From UBA4733 sp036734945 (GTDB taxonomy: Bacteria > Chloroflexota > UBA4733): a DNA stretch of 64,000 bases. Position 1 is the stretch's first letter. Each line of letters opens with the position of its first letter. A model generated the notes under the pieces. It saw nothing but the letters and a program-made list of their open reading frames with translations. It was not told where the DNA came from and did not search any database. Made by a program: the position numbers and the translations under genes. Location: contig DAIMXP010000006.1 of the NCBI GenBank assembly GCA_036734945.1, forward strand, positions 1 through 64,000. The letters run 5' to 3'. Positions 25,603 through 35,346 of this stretch are shown piece by piece.

Positions 25603-28600
25603 ATGTATAGCATGACAGCGATGGAACTCCCCGTGCCGGTCAACGCCCAGGGCGTCCGGCAGATTTCGCCGACGGATGTGTCGCAGTTCATCCGGCTGGA
25701 GCAGTGCGCACGCTACCTGCGGCTGCGGCTGCACGAGCACGCCGTCAACCGGTCCTTCATGCGCGACTACGGCGTGACGCCGCAGTCGTTGCCGCCGTTG
25801 CTGACGCGGGCCGGCGCGACGTTCGAGCAACAGGTGGAACAGAGCGTCAGCGAGCGCTGCGCCAGCGTCCACCTGGCGGCGGAAGCGAAGGATGCCGGCC
25901 AGCGAATTGATGATAACGCCCGGCTGGTCACGCTGGCGCAGCAACTGCCGGCCGGGCAAGCGCTGGTGCTCTTCCAGCCCCGCCTGCAGGTCGCCCTCTC
26001 CGACTGGCTGTTGCGCGGTGATGTCGACATTCTCCGCCTGGAACGCGCTCCCGACGGCCAGTTGCAGGCGCTGATCACCGACATCAAGAGTTCGCGCAGC
26101 GCCAAAGTCGAGCACCGGCTGCAAGTCGCCTTCTATTACGAGATGCTCAGCGCGCTCTTCCAGCGCGAGGGCGTCGCCTGCGCCGGCATCGCCATGGCCA
26201 TCCTCTACCACGGTCCCGCTGGCGGCGCCATCGGCATGAACCCCCAGGAACAGGCGCAAATCGACGCCCAACGCGCTGCTGCTGAAGATTGCTTCGGCGT
26301 GCAGGAAGGCTATCTTGATCTCGTGACCGACGTCGCCGGCTATCGTGGCGCCGTGCACGACCTGGTGACAGGCCCGAACTCGGCCGCCGCGCGCGTGGCA
26401 GGCGCCACGTTCGAGACCCTCCCCTTCCACCTCAGCACCAAGTGTGACGGCTGCCTGTACAACGAGTTCTGCCTGAAGTGGAGCGCCGAACGCGACGACC
26501 TCTCCCTGCTGCCCCACCTCACCGCCAACGACAAGAGCGCCCTGCTCCGCGCCGACGTGCAGACAACGCGCCAACTGGCGATGCTACGGGGGGATGCGGG
26601 GGAAGACAGTGTGACGACTACCGATGATAGTGTCGCAACTGTGGGTGGGAACGGTGTCGCAGCCGCGCCACTGTCTGCCCCCCAATCCCTTAATCCCGCC
26701 TACCGTGCCCTCGCCGCCACCTGGCCGGTGGGGCCGCGGCTGGAGGAACTGATCGAGCGTGCCCGTCGCTACCGCAAATTCAAGGGCGACCCGATTGAGG
26801 CGTTGAGCTACATCCCCAGCAAAGGCTACGGCTCCTTGCCCTACTGCGATACGCAGCAGAACCCCAACCTGGTGCGCGTGTACATCGACGCCCAGCACGA
26901 CTACCTCCACGATCGCATCTACATGCTCGGCGCGCTCGTCGTGGGCTGCGAAGGCGGCGAGGAGCGACCGGAGCGGCGGCGCAGCATCGTCCACCTGGCC
27001 GCCGGCCCACCGGCCACGCCGGAGGCGGAGCGCGACCTGCTTCTGGGCTGGGTCTTCGAGACCGTGCGCGCCATCACCGAGCTGGCCGCGCCGGATACCG
27101 AAGGCAAGCCACGCGCCCCCATCCACCTGATCTTTTACGACAGCCTGGAGCAACGGCTGCTGTTGCAAGCGCTGGCCCGCCACATGACCGCCGTGCTCGG
27201 CGCGACGCCGCTTTACGACTTCATCACCCAACTGGCTGCCTTCGACTCCCCGGTCGCCACCTTCCTGGACCGCGAGATTCGCGAGCTCCGGAACTACCCG
27301 ATGCTCTGCCAGTCACTCCAGGCCGTGGCCGCCTACCTCAAGTTCGACTGGAACGCCGGCCAGCCTTACCGCGAGATCTTCCGCGCACGCCTGTTCGATT
27401 TCTGGGGGAAGCTGGAGACCGCAACCGGGGAGTCCCCCTGGTATACCAACCGGGCGCGCTTCAGCAGCCAGATCCCGCTGGAGTACGCCTATGCCGCCTG
27501 GGGAGCACGGGCGCCCACCAGCGCCAAAGGGAAGGATGACGACGCCCCCTACCGCCGGGCCACGATCGACCTGTTGCGCGGCTTCCACGCTCGGCGGTTG
27601 GAGGCGTTGGAGCACATCACGCACGACTTTGCGGGCAACCGCCAGACGGAGAAGCGGCCCTTCGACCTGCCCAACCTGGCGATCTTCAGCCAGAAGGCGC
27701 ACACGCTGGCGCAAGCGCTGGACGAGTTCGTCACCATCGAGCGGCACGTGGCGCTCAGCGCCTGGAAGACGGCACGGCTGGCGCCGCCGGAGCGCCGCGT
27801 CCTCGCCGGCGACACCCTGCTCGTGCGCTACCGCGAGGCGGATCAGGACCCGGCGGTCGTCACGCAGAACCGAGAAAACCAGCGCCGCCAAGCCATGCGC
27901 GCAGAGTATGTCGCCGCCTTCAAGGCAGCCAATCCCGAGGCCGAGAAGGTGACTTTAAATAAGGAGCAACAGGTCGCGACCAGGTGGACCTCGGATGGCT
28001 TGCAGGTCCGGCTGCGACTGGAGACGGAGGGGCTCGATTGTGGCCTGGACGAGGTACTGGCGCTGGCCACGCTACACGAGGGCGACTCTGTCGTGATCCT
28101 GCCGCGCACTACCGTCGATTCGCGGCTACCGGTGGCAGATCAGGTTCCCTTCACGCCGACGCCCAAGCAGATGCTCTACGGACAGCGCGGGACTATCTCC
28201 GCGCTGTCCGTGCAACGCAACAGCGCCGGTAAGGCGGCAACGGCCTTGGCCGAGGTGACCTTGCGCGCCTCCAGAGGCGGTTCCTGGTCCGGCGGCTTCG
28301 TCTTCGGCTCGATGGACCAGCCCTTCCTGGCAGACGCGGTCTATACGCTGGACGAAGACCCCAACGACTGGTACGGCTACTTCTGCTCGAAAGTCACCGA
28401 AGCGCTCGGCGCGTCGCTCCCAGGCATGCCGACGGGGAACACGCTCTACGACTGGCTGGCCGGACCTCACCCCCAACCCCCTCTCCTGGGCGGAGAGGGG
28501 GCTACCACGGAGGCTGACGGTAGTCCCGTCTCCTTCGTCTCCCCTCTCCGTCCAGGAGAGGGGCAGGGGGTGAGGTCCGGCCAGCAGCGCTTCCTGGAGG

Positions 28601-30075
28601 GGCTCGATGCCCTGCACGCTGCCGACCTCTTCCACGACTTCGAGCCGAGCAAGCGCGAGTATATCGGCGAGCATGGTGATACGCCGCTGCTGTTGGTGCA
28701 AGGGCCGCCCGGCACCGGCAAGAGCTACGCCACGGCCTTTGCGCTGTTCGCGCGGCTGCAAGGGGCGCTGGCGGGGGGCGTCGAGTTCCGGGCCTTTCTG
28801 TCCTGCAAGACGCACGCTGCGACCGACGTGCTGCTGCAGAACGTGCTGGCGGTGCAGCAACAACTGGCGCTGCTGGCGGCGCGCCACCCCGACCTCTTCG
28901 CTGCCCACTTTGACCGCCGGCTGCTCGACGTGCCGCTCTACCGGCTGCGGCCCCGCCAGACGCCGCCCGAGGGCGTCATCCCCCTGCCACACCGCGCCGA
29001 CCTGCCCAAAGGCACGCCGAGTCCGGTGGAGACAATCTCCCAGCAGCGCCACTGCATCGTAGCCGCCACACCGGCCGCCATCTATGGCAGCATCACCGAG
29101 CGCTGGGACAAGAAGCTATTCGGCCATGCGGTGGCCGACTGCCTGGTGCTGGACGAAGCCTCCCAGATGAACCTGCCGGAGGCGATCATGGCGGCGCTGC
29201 TGCTCAAGCCGGCGGGCCAGCTGATCGTGGTGGGCGACCACCGCCAGATGCCGCCAATCGTCCAGCACGACTGGAGCAACGAGTTGCGGCGCACCTTCCA
29301 GGAGTACCGCGCCTACGAGTCGCTCTTCCTGACGCTGTTGCCCCTTGGTCTGCCGATCATCCGCTTTGCCGAGAGCTTCCGCCTGCACGCCGCTATGGCG
29401 GAGTTCCTGCGCCGGGAAATCTATGTCAACGACGGCATCCCCTACTTCTCGCAGCGCCACGAGGTTTTACCGCCGTTTGAGCACCCCGACCCCTTTGTGG
29501 CAGCGGTGCTGTCGCCCCAGCACCCGATCATTGTCGTGGTCCACAACGAGGCCACGAGCCAGGTGCGCAACCCCTTCGAGCAGGCGCTGATCGCCCCGGT
29601 GTTGCAGGCGCTGGCCGACCCCGGCTCCTATCGCCTCAACCCGATCGACGGCCTGGGGGTGGTGGTGCCCCACCGGGCGCAACGCGCCGCGCTGCGCGAG
29701 GGTATCCCCTGCCTCTCGCTCACCGACCCGGTCAGCGGCGCGGTCACCGTATCGGCAGTCGACACCGTGGAGCGATTCCAGGGCAGCGAGCGCACGGCCA
29801 TTCTCGTAACGGCCACCGAGAGCGACCGTGAGTACCTGCTGGCCTCCAGCCAGTTCCTGCTCGACCCGCGCCGGCTGACGGTGGCCCTCAGCCGCGCCAA
29901 ACGCAAGATGATCCTGATAGCTGCACAATCCGTCTTCTCCCTCTTCAGCGCCGACGAGGAGACTTTCGCCCACGCCCAACTCTGGAAGAACCTCCTCCGC
30001 CACACCTGCACGGTGCAACTGTGGTCGGGCGAGCGAGACGGGAAGCAGGTGACGGTGTGGGGAAATCAAACGTGA
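25603..30075 (+). CDS. RecB-like nuclease / RNase H-like / SF1 helicase fusion (TM0106-type)
   Basis: 1490 residues with three modules. Residues 1-320 are a RecB/Cas4-type nuclease with GDVDIL and TDIKSS as the active-site Asp and D-x-K. A cysteine early in the chain (C near 35) and CDGCLYNEFC suggest an iron-sulfur cluster. Residues 400-640 resemble a YprB/RNase H-like domain (VYIDAQHDYLHDRIYMLGAL), with the acidic motif partly changed. Residues 890-1490 are a DNA2/NAM7-type SF1 helicase: GPPGTGKS at about 1034, LVLDEAS at about 1182, VVGDHRQMPP, ERFQGSERTAI and RRLTVALSRAKRK. Residues 952-994 come from an inserted palindromic element. It lies 125 bases ahead of the methyltransferase at 30201, same strand; a joint defence role is inferred. 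Starts at 25612 or 25621 are possible. Confidence 0.9.
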   Translation: MYSMTAMELPVPVNAQGVRQISPTDVSQFIRLEQCARYLRLRLHEHAVNRSFMRDYGVTPQSLPPLLTRAGATFEQQVEQSVSERCASVHLAAEAKDAGQRIDDNARLVTLAQQLPAGQALVLFQPRLQVALSDWLLRGDVDILRLERAPDGQLQALITDIKSSRSAKVEHRLQVAFYYEMLSALFQREGVACAGIAMAILYHGPAGGAIGMNPQEQAQIDAQRAAAEDCFGVQEGYLDLVTDVAGYRGAVHDLVTGPNSAAARVAGATFETLPFHLSTKCDGCLYNEFCLKWSAERDDLSLLPHLTANDKSALLRADVQTTRQLAMLRGDAGEDSVTTTDDSVATVGGNGVAAAPLSAPQSLNPAYRALAATWPVGPRLEELIERARRYRKFKGDPIEALSYIPSKGYGSLPYCDTQQNPNLVRVYIDAQHDYLHDRIYMLGALVVGCEGGEERPERRRSIVHLAAGPPATPEAERDLLLGWVFETVRAITELAAPDTEGKPRAPIHLIFYDSLEQRLLLQALARHMTAVLGATPLYDFITQLAAFDSPVATFLDREIRELRNYPMLCQSLQAVAAYLKFDWNAGQPYREIFRARLFDFWGKLETATGESPWYTNRARFSSQIPLEYAYAAWGARAPTSAKGKDDDAPYRRATIDLLRGFHARRLEALEHITHDFAGNRQTEKRPFDLPNLAIFSQKAHTLAQALDEFVTIERHVALSAWKTARLAPPERRVLAGDTLLVRYREADQDPAVVTQNRENQRRQAMRAEYVAAFKAANPEAEKVTLNKEQQVATRWTSDGLQVRLRLETEGLDCGLDEVLALATLHEGDSVVILPRTTVDSRLPVADQVPFTPTPKQMLYGQRGTISALSVQRNSAGKAATALAEVTLRASRGGSWSGGFVFGSMDQPFLADAVYTLDEDPNDWYGYFCSKVTEALGASLPGMPTGNTLYDWLAGPHPQPPLLGGEGATTEADGSPVSFVSPLRPGEGQGVRSGQQRFLEGLDALHAADLFHDFEPSKREYIGEHGDTPLLLVQGPPGTGKSYATAFALFARLQGALAGGVEFRAFLSCKTHAATDVLLQNVLAVQQQLALLAARHPDLFAAHFDRRLLDVPLYRLRPRQTPPEGVIPLPHRADLPKGTPSPVETISQQRHCIVAATPAAIYGSITERWDKKLFGHAVADCLVLDEASQMNLPEAIMAALLLKPAGQLIVVGDHRQMPPIVQHDWSNELRRTFQEYRAYESLFLTLLPLGLPIIRFAESFRLHAAMAEFLRREIYVNDGIPYFSQRHEVLPPFEHPDPFVAAVLSPQHPIIVVVHNEATSQVRNPFEQALIAPVLQALADPGSYRLNPIDGLGVVVPHRAQRAALREGIPCLSLTDPVSGAVTVSAVDTVERFQGSERTAILVTATESDREYLLASSQFLLDPRRLTVALSRAKRKMILIAAQSVFSLFSADEETFAHAQLWKNLLRHTCTVQLWSGERDGKQVTVWGNQT
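28456..28584. repeat. 129-bp palindromic element inserted in frame in the helicase gene
   Basis: Perfect 19-bp terminal inverted repeats (CTGGCCGGACCTCACCCCC at 28456-28474 and its complement at 28566-28584) enclose two further hairpins built from CCCCTCTCC and GGAGAGGGG. The length is a multiple of three with no stop, so the host frame continues and gains about 43 proline- and glycine-rich residues. The motif is a widely dispersed intergenic type in Chloroflexota and other bacteria (recollection). Confidence 0.88.
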
Positions 30076-30200
30076 AGCAACGGCATCGCTCGTGACCTGC
30101 CTCTGATGGCGGGCGTCGAATAGAATAGGACGGCGTGAAGGTTGCGGGAGAGAAAGCCGCAACACGGGGCATCATTACGTCGGTGGCGAGGAGGTGACCG

Positions 30201-33200
30201 ATGGATGTGCTGATGCGAGAGGCGCAGCGACTTGTGGCAGCAGCGGCCGTCGCCACGGCCGGAGCCCCTAATGAAGCAAGTTTGCGGCAGGAACTGGAGA
30301 ACAGCCTCAGGGAAGGTTTGGCGGCGCTCGGCATTCCCTGGACGCCGTTTCGCCTCGACCTCACCCTCAGAAGTGGTAGCCGTGCCGTTTTCGCTGATGT
30401 TGCGCACGGTGCGGTCATCATCGAGTACGAACCACCGCGCGCTTTTCACGGCGCCGAGGGAGCGGTGCTCACGCACGCGAGGGAGCAAGCGGAAGAGTAC
30501 GGCGTGTTGCTGGCTCGCGAAGAGGGGCGCGAGCTCGGGCAGTACGTCCTTGTCGCCTGGGACGGAGAGCACATCAGTTTCGGCCGCTTCATCAACGGCA
30601 ACGCCGACTGGGAACGCCTCATGCCTTTTGACCAATCGTCAGCCCAGCGACTGCTCCGCCATCTTCAAGTTGACGGCGTCCCTCTCGTTCATCCACTGTT
30701 ACTCACTACCGTTGCGGGACCAGAGTCGGCCCTGGGACACGCCATTATTCCGCGCTTTTTTGCCGCTATTCGATCGGCTATTGATCCCACATCGTCTGCG
30801 ACGACGAAGACCAGACTGCTCTTCGTCGAGTGGCGGCGGCTCTACGGACAGGTGGTTGGCGATGGTGTGCAGTCCGAGCAGTTGCGCCGTCTCCTCCAGT
30901 CCCAGGGAGAAGCGCATCACCAACCGTATAGTGATGATCCTGCCGCCTACCTGTTCGCGCTCAATACGTATATCGCGCTGGTTGCAAAACTGGTTGCAGC
31001 GATGGCGCTGCCCGGTGCATCACAAAGCGTTGCCGACGAGACAGTACCGCTCAGAGCACGCATAGCCGTTTTAGAGTCCGGCCAGCTCTTTGTCGATGCC
31101 GGCGTCAGCAACATGCTCAACGGAGACTTCTTTTCCTGGTACTGCGATGATCTTCATTGGCCAGAATTCGAGGACGCTGTCCAGCAGCTCGTCGGCGCAC
31201 TCGGTGGGATCAGTTTTGACGTCACTCGGAAGAGCTTTGACTCCATCCGAGACCTGTTTAAGGGCATGTACCAGTCGTTCGTTCCCGGAGCATTGCGGCA
31301 CGCCCTGGGCGAGTACTACACTCCCGACTGGCTGGCGGCCCACGCCCTGGACCAGATCGGCTGGTTACCGGAGCACGCGCTCCTTGATCCCACGTGCGGT
31401 TCGGGCACGTTCTTGCTAGAGGCGCTCCGACGCCGATTGGCTCAGGAGAACCTGCAAGACGGGAGCGCTGCAAGCCTGCTGATGGGTATCTTCGGGCTGG
31501 ATCTTAACCCGCTCGCCATTATCGTGGCACGGGCATCGTTAGTCGTCTTCTTGTCGTCCCGCCTGAACCCTCTCCTGCCGGTTCGTTTGCCGGTCTTTCT
31601 CGCCGATGCAATTAATCCGGCTGGTCCGGCAGGCGGCATCTACGAGCACGCTCTCCAGATTTATGAGCACTCGCTGCAGACCGAGCTCGGCCCGAAGACA
31701 TTTCGCGTTCCTATAGAGTTGGTAAAGCGAGACGACTTTTTCGATCTGTTCGGTCGGCTTCGGGAACTTATCGATGCCCGATTCGATGCTGAACGGATCG
31801 TCACGGCACTACAGGAGAGGTTTGATCTTCGTGACCTGGATGCCCAGGACGTGAGGGTGCTGGAAGGCACTGTTGAGATCCTGGTTGATTTGAAGAGGCA
31901 GGGCTGGGATGGCATCTGGTGTTCGTTGTTAGCCGACCGTTTTGCCGCCGGTGCGATTCCGCCTTCCACCCATATCTGTGGTAATCCACCATGGGTGAAA
32001 TGGAGCCATCTTCCCCCGGAGTACGCAGCATTCATAAAACCCAGGTGTCTGAGTCTCGGCGTATTCAGTCAGGATGTCTGGGTCGGCGGTATCGAATCGG
32101 ACATCTCAACGGTCATCACCTACGAGAGTATCGAGAAGTGGCTGGCGCCGAACGGCGTATTAGCGTTCTTTATCACGGGCACGGTATTCACGAATCCTTC
32201 CAGCCAGGGATTCCGGCGCTTCAAGCTGCGGAACTCAGCCGTGTCGGTAAGAGTTGAGCGCGTAGAAGACTTCGATGCCATTGCTCCCTTCGAGGGTGTG
32301 AGTAACCACGCGACACTGTTGATACTCCGGCGCGATCAAGAGACTGAGTACCCGGTGACCTACCGGGTCTGGCGCCCGGCGGTCATTGACGGGCGGCCCC
32401 GCCGCTCTTACGATACAGCTACCCAGTTTCGGGCGCTAGCAACCGCCGTCGACCTGCTAGCGGCGCCGGTTCCCGGAACGGATGCCGGGGAATGGCTCAA
32501 AGGAACCCTAGCCGACCATACTGCTTGGAGTCGCATTTTTGGTCCTGCGGAACCAGCCTATCGCGCGCGGAAGGGTGTCACGACTGACCGCAACGGCGTG
32601 TTCTTCGTGGAGGTGAGCGCGCTGGCGGAGGATGGGCGCACGTGCCTCATTCGGAATGATCCAATCGTCGGACGAACGCGGGGGCTGCCCATCGTCTCGA
32701 TACGTGTGGAGACGGAACACCTTTTCCCCCTGCTGCGCGGTGAGGGCGTGACTGCCTTTCGGGCGACGCCCGATCCGCGACACCGAATCCTGGTTCCGCA
32801 GCGACAGATGCATGGTGACCCCAATCTGCCCCTTTCGGCACCGCTTACCTATCGGTTTCTTGCCCGGTTTGAGGAGGAGCTCAAGCGCCGATCGAGTCTC
32901 CGGCGCTTCCAAAAGGGTCAGGTGTTCTGGTCATTGTGGAGTACCGGCCCGTACACCTTTGCCGACTACAAGGTGCTTTGGCGAGAGATGGGCGGCGGCC
33001 GCTTCGCCGCCGCCTACGTCGGTCCATACAGCGACCCCATTCTGGGTGCGCGCGTCGTGATTCCTGATCACAAACTGTATTTCATCCCGTGTGCAGACGA
33101 ACGGGAAGCAGCCTATCTTACCGCGGTGCTCAATGCACCGGTTATATCCACTGCCATCGCAGCATATGCTGCCCAGCTGAGTCTTGGGGCGAGCGTTGCC

Positions 33201-33389
33201 GAGTACCTAAAACTACCGAAGTACGTGCCGACGGACGGCACACATCAGCGTCTGGCCGATCTGGCAATCACGCTCACGCAGCGAGGTGGCCAGGCCACAG
33301 CGCCCGAGTTCGGCGATCTGGATCGGTTGGCAAGAGAGTTATTTGGTGTTGACGATGGCGGCTCGGACACTGGGCGGGATGCGACCTAG
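30201..33389 (+). CDS. N6-adenine DNA methyltransferase with N-terminal nuclease-like domain (Eco57I/type IIG style)
   Basis: 1062 residues, start supported by GAGGAGGTGA. The methyltransferase core shows the SAM motif LDPTCGSGTFLLEAL (about 394-408) preceded by LGEYYTPDWLA, and the catalytic NPPW at about 594, so it should methylate adenine N6. The first 150 residues resemble the nuclease domain of single-chain restriction-modification enzymes: D66 in FADVAHG and E75 in IIEYEPP. The lysine of the usual ExK is Glu (E77), so cleavage ability is doubtful. The C-terminal 350 residues are a target-recognition-like region. The gene follows the nuclease-helicase at 25603, and a shared anti-phage system is the simplest inference. 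Confidence 0.9.
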   Translation: MDVLMREAQRLVAAAAVATAGAPNEASLRQELENSLREGLAALGIPWTPFRLDLTLRSGSRAVFADVAHGAVIIEYEPPRAFHGAEGAVLTHAREQAEEYGVLLAREEGRELGQYVLVAWDGEHISFGRFINGNADWERLMPFDQSSAQRLLRHLQVDGVPLVHPLLLTTVAGPESALGHAIIPRFFAAIRSAIDPTSSATTKTRLLFVEWRRLYGQVVGDGVQSEQLRRLLQSQGEAHHQPYSDDPAAYLFALNTYIALVAKLVAAMALPGASQSVADETVPLRARIAVLESGQLFVDAGVSNMLNGDFFSWYCDDLHWPEFEDAVQQLVGALGGISFDVTRKSFDSIRDLFKGMYQSFVPGALRHALGEYYTPDWLAAHALDQIGWLPEHALLDPTCGSGTFLLEALRRRLAQENLQDGSAASLLMGIFGLDLNPLAIIVARASLVVFLSSRLNPLLPVRLPVFLADAINPAGPAGGIYEHALQIYEHSLQTELGPKTFRVPIELVKRDDFFDLFGRLRELIDARFDAERIVTALQERFDLRDLDAQDVRVLEGTVEILVDLKRQGWDGIWCSLLADRFAAGAIPPSTHICGNPPWVKWSHLPPEYAAFIKPRCLSLGVFSQDVWVGGIESDISTVITYESIEKWLAPNGVLAFFITGTVFTNPSSQGFRRFKLRNSAVSVRVERVEDFDAIAPFEGVSNHATLLILRRDQETEYPVTYRVWRPAVIDGRPRRSYDTATQFRALATAVDLLAAPVPGTDAGEWLKGTLADHTAWSRIFGPAEPAYRARKGVTTDRNGVFFVEVSALAEDGRTCLIRNDPIVGRTRGLPIVSIRVETEHLFPLLRGEGVTAFRATPDPRHRILVPQRQMHGDPNLPLSAPLTYRFLARFEEELKRRSSLRRFQKGQVFWSLWSTGPYTFADYKVLWREMGGGRFAAAYVGPYSDPILGARVVIPDHKLYFIPCADEREAAYLTAVLNAPVISTAIAAYAAQLSLGASVAEYLKLPKYVPTDGTHQRLADLAITLTQRGGQATAPEFGDLDRLARELFGVDDGGSDTGRDAT

Positions 33390-34444
33390 CACCCTGTGAT
33401 GCGCGTGCCTGCCCTTCCAGATGCCTCCGCCAGGCAGCGCGTCGCGACCTGCTCGGCGCAGGCCACAGCGTTGACCCGATCAGCATTGGCCAGGACGATC
33501 ACGCTCCAGTGTTCCTCGGGGAAGCGCAGGAACCGCGCGTGGTAGGCGGCCAGGTTCCCGCTGTGGGCGAGCTGCCGCCAGCCCCGAAAGTTGCCGATTT
33601 CCCAGCCGAACCCGTAGCCAAACGTGGCGCCATCAATCAGGTGGCCGGGCGTCCAGGCCTCGCGCAGTGTGGCCGCCGTCACCAGACGCTCCGTGTCGAG
33701 CGCCTGATCCCAACGGTAGAGATCGTCGATGGTCGAGAAGATGCCGCCTCCGCCAGCCGTCCGCAAGTTGTAGTCCCAACGCTGGTAATCGCCACCGAGC
33801 GCCGTGCCGGCGAAGTAGCCGTGGGCCACCTGGGGCACGACCGGTCCTGACTCATCGTAAACGAGGGTCCGCTGCATGCCTAAGGGCGAGAAGATCCGCT
33901 CTTGGAGGAAACGGTGAAAGGGCTGGCCGGCAACGCGAGCAATGAGTGTCGCCAGCAGCACGTAGCCTGCATTGCTATACTGCCGGCGCTCGCCCGGGGG
34001 GAAGTCGAGCGCCTCAAGCCGGCAGAGCCAGCGCAGTACGTCGGCATTGGTGAAGCCGGCGAGTTCCGCCAGATCCCGTCGCTGACTCAGTTGAAAATAG
34101 TCGGGCAGACCGCTGGTGTGATAGAGCAGATGGCGAACGGTGATCGGGTCGGCGTAGGACGGCAACTCCGGCACGAATTGCCGCAGCGGCGCGTCGTACC
34201 GCACCTGGTCGGCCTCTGCCAGCAGCATCACCGCCATCGCCGTGAAGGCTTTGGCGAGCGAACAGAGGTAGAAGGCGGTCTCACCGCTGATCGGCAGCCC
34301 GGCCTCCAGATCGGCCAGACCGTAACCCTGGCGATGCTGCACCACGCCGTCGTGGATCACCATGACGGCGGCGCCGGGATGACGTCCCTGGCGCGTGAAA
34401 GCGAACATGTCATCAATGCCGGCAACAATGTCAGGCGCAAGCAT
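33386..34444 (-). CDS. Serine hydrolase, beta-lactamase/penicillin-binding protein class C family
   Basis: 352 residues from ATG 34444 (AGGTGG upstream, loosely spaced); the frame is open further back. The active-site SLAK (nucleophile Ser and Lys) follows TAFYLC, the YSN motif is in RRQYSNAGYVLLA, and HSG is in QLAHSGNL. These are the three signatures of the class C-like family, which includes D-aminopeptidases, esterases and PBP4-like carboxypeptidases. No signal peptide is seen, so it is probably cytoplasmic. The stop overlaps the end of the convergent methyltransferase gene by four bases. Confidence 0.9.
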   Translation of the reverse strand: MLAPDIVAGIDDMFAFTRQGRHPGAAVMVIHDGVVQHRQGYGLADLEAGLPISGETAFYLCSLAKAFTAMAVMLLAEADQVRYDAPLRQFVPELPSYADPITVRHLLYHTSGLPDYFQLSQRRDLAELAGFTNADVLRWLCRLEALDFPPGERRQYSNAGYVLLATLIARVAGQPFHRFLQERIFSPLGMQRTLVYDESGPVVPQVAHGYFAGTALGGDYQRWDYNLRTAGGGGIFSTIDDLYRWDQALDTERLVTAATLREAWTPGHLIDGATFGYGFGWEIGNFRGWRQLAHSGNLAAYHARFLRFPEEHWSVIVLANADRVNAVACAEQVATRCLAEASGRAGTRITGC

Positions 34445-34579
34445 GCTCAGGCCACCTATCTGCGCCACGGCGCATCCCCAGTCGGCGCAACCCGAGACCG
34501 ATTCAAATGCTGCGCCCGATAGTAGCACCATCGGCAGCGGCGCCGCTGTGGCCAGGAATACGTGCGCTTGCACACAGTA

Positions 34580-34598
34580 CATACTTGTATGCTACACT
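34580..34598 (+). promoter_or_regulatory. Operator palindrome and -10 box of vapBC
   Basis: CATAC (34580-34584), TT, GTATG (34587-34591) forms an inverted repeat directly before TACACT (34593-34598), a -10-like box. The ATG is at 34606, so the message would have almost no leader. The VapB ribbon-helix-helix dimer is the likely ligand. Confidence 0.55.
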
Positions 34599-34605
34599 TG
34601 CCGGC

Positions 34606-34860
34606 ATGAAACGCACGACGATTTCTCTGCCTGATGCACTCCAGGAGGACCTGGAGCAGTACCAACAAGATCAGGCGGCGCGGCTGCCGACGAGTACACT
34701 CATCCAGGCGGCGATCCGGGAATACCTGGAGAGGCGCGGATATAGCGCGCCACGGCGGCGCGGCAGCTTTCGAATCACACCGGCAGCCGCAGGGAGTGGC
34801 ACGTCGGACGGGAGCAGCGCGCACGATCGCTATGTCGCTGAGGCCGCCCAGTCGCGATGA
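34606..34860 (+). CDS. vapB: VapB-like ribbon-helix-helix antitoxin
   Basis: 84 residues starting MKRTTISLPDALQEDLEQY, a canonical ribbon-helix-helix strand and helix, then STLIQAAIREYLERRGY. The C-terminal tail is Ser/Gly-rich and would bind the toxin. The longer upstream frame is rejected because it reads through the promoter. Its stop overlaps the toxin ATG (ATGA). Confidence 0.88.
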   Translation: MKRTTISLPDALQEDLEQYQQDQAARLPTSTLIQAAIREYLERRGYSAPRRRGSFRITPAAAGSGTSDGSSAHDRYVAEAAQSR

Positions 34861-35267
34861 GGGGAAGCGTACTGGCCGATACCGGGCCGTTGTATGCAGC
34901 GCTGGATCGAGACGACACCTGGCATAGACGAGCGCAGGCTGACATTGAGCGTCTCAATGCCGCCGGGCTCGATGTCGTCGTGTTGTACTCGACACTGCTG
35001 GAAGCGTACTCACTGGCGCTGTACAAGTTAGGTCAGCGGATGGCGCGACGCTGGCTTGTGGATATTACCGATCATGCTCGGCTGTTAAATCCGGCTCCGG
35101 AAGATTATCAGGCAGCCCGTGAGCGCCTTCTGGCCTACACCGACCAGCCGCTGAGTCTCGTCGACGCGGTATTGGCTGTCGTGAGCTCGCGGCTGGAGCT
35201 GCCGGTGTGGACCTTTGATCATCACTTCGACGTGCTGCGCGCGGAAGTTTGGCACGGGGCATCGTAG
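34857..35267 (+). CDS. vapC: VapC-like PIN-domain ribonuclease toxin
   Basis: 136 residues. PIN acidic residues are visible in VLADTGPLYAALDRDD, in LLEAYSL and in SLVDAVLAVVSSR, with the final WTFDHHFDVLRAE. The protein is expected to cleave RNA in a metal-dependent way and be held inactive by the overlapping antitoxin. It looks complete, unlike the PIN gene near 15.7 kb. Confidence 0.9.
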   Translation: MRGSVLADTGPLYAALDRDDTWHRRAQADIERLNAAGLDVVVLYSTLLEAYSLALYKLGQRMARRWLVDITDHARLLNPAPEDYQAARERLLAYTDQPLSLVDAVLAVVSSRLELPVWTFDHHFDVLRAEVWHGAS

Positions 35268-35346
35268 CCGGGGACGCCGGTTGCCACACCGAAGGTTCAG
35301 CGTTACGCTATCACCAGTCGAGCAGTGCCCAGATGCGGGAGACCAA

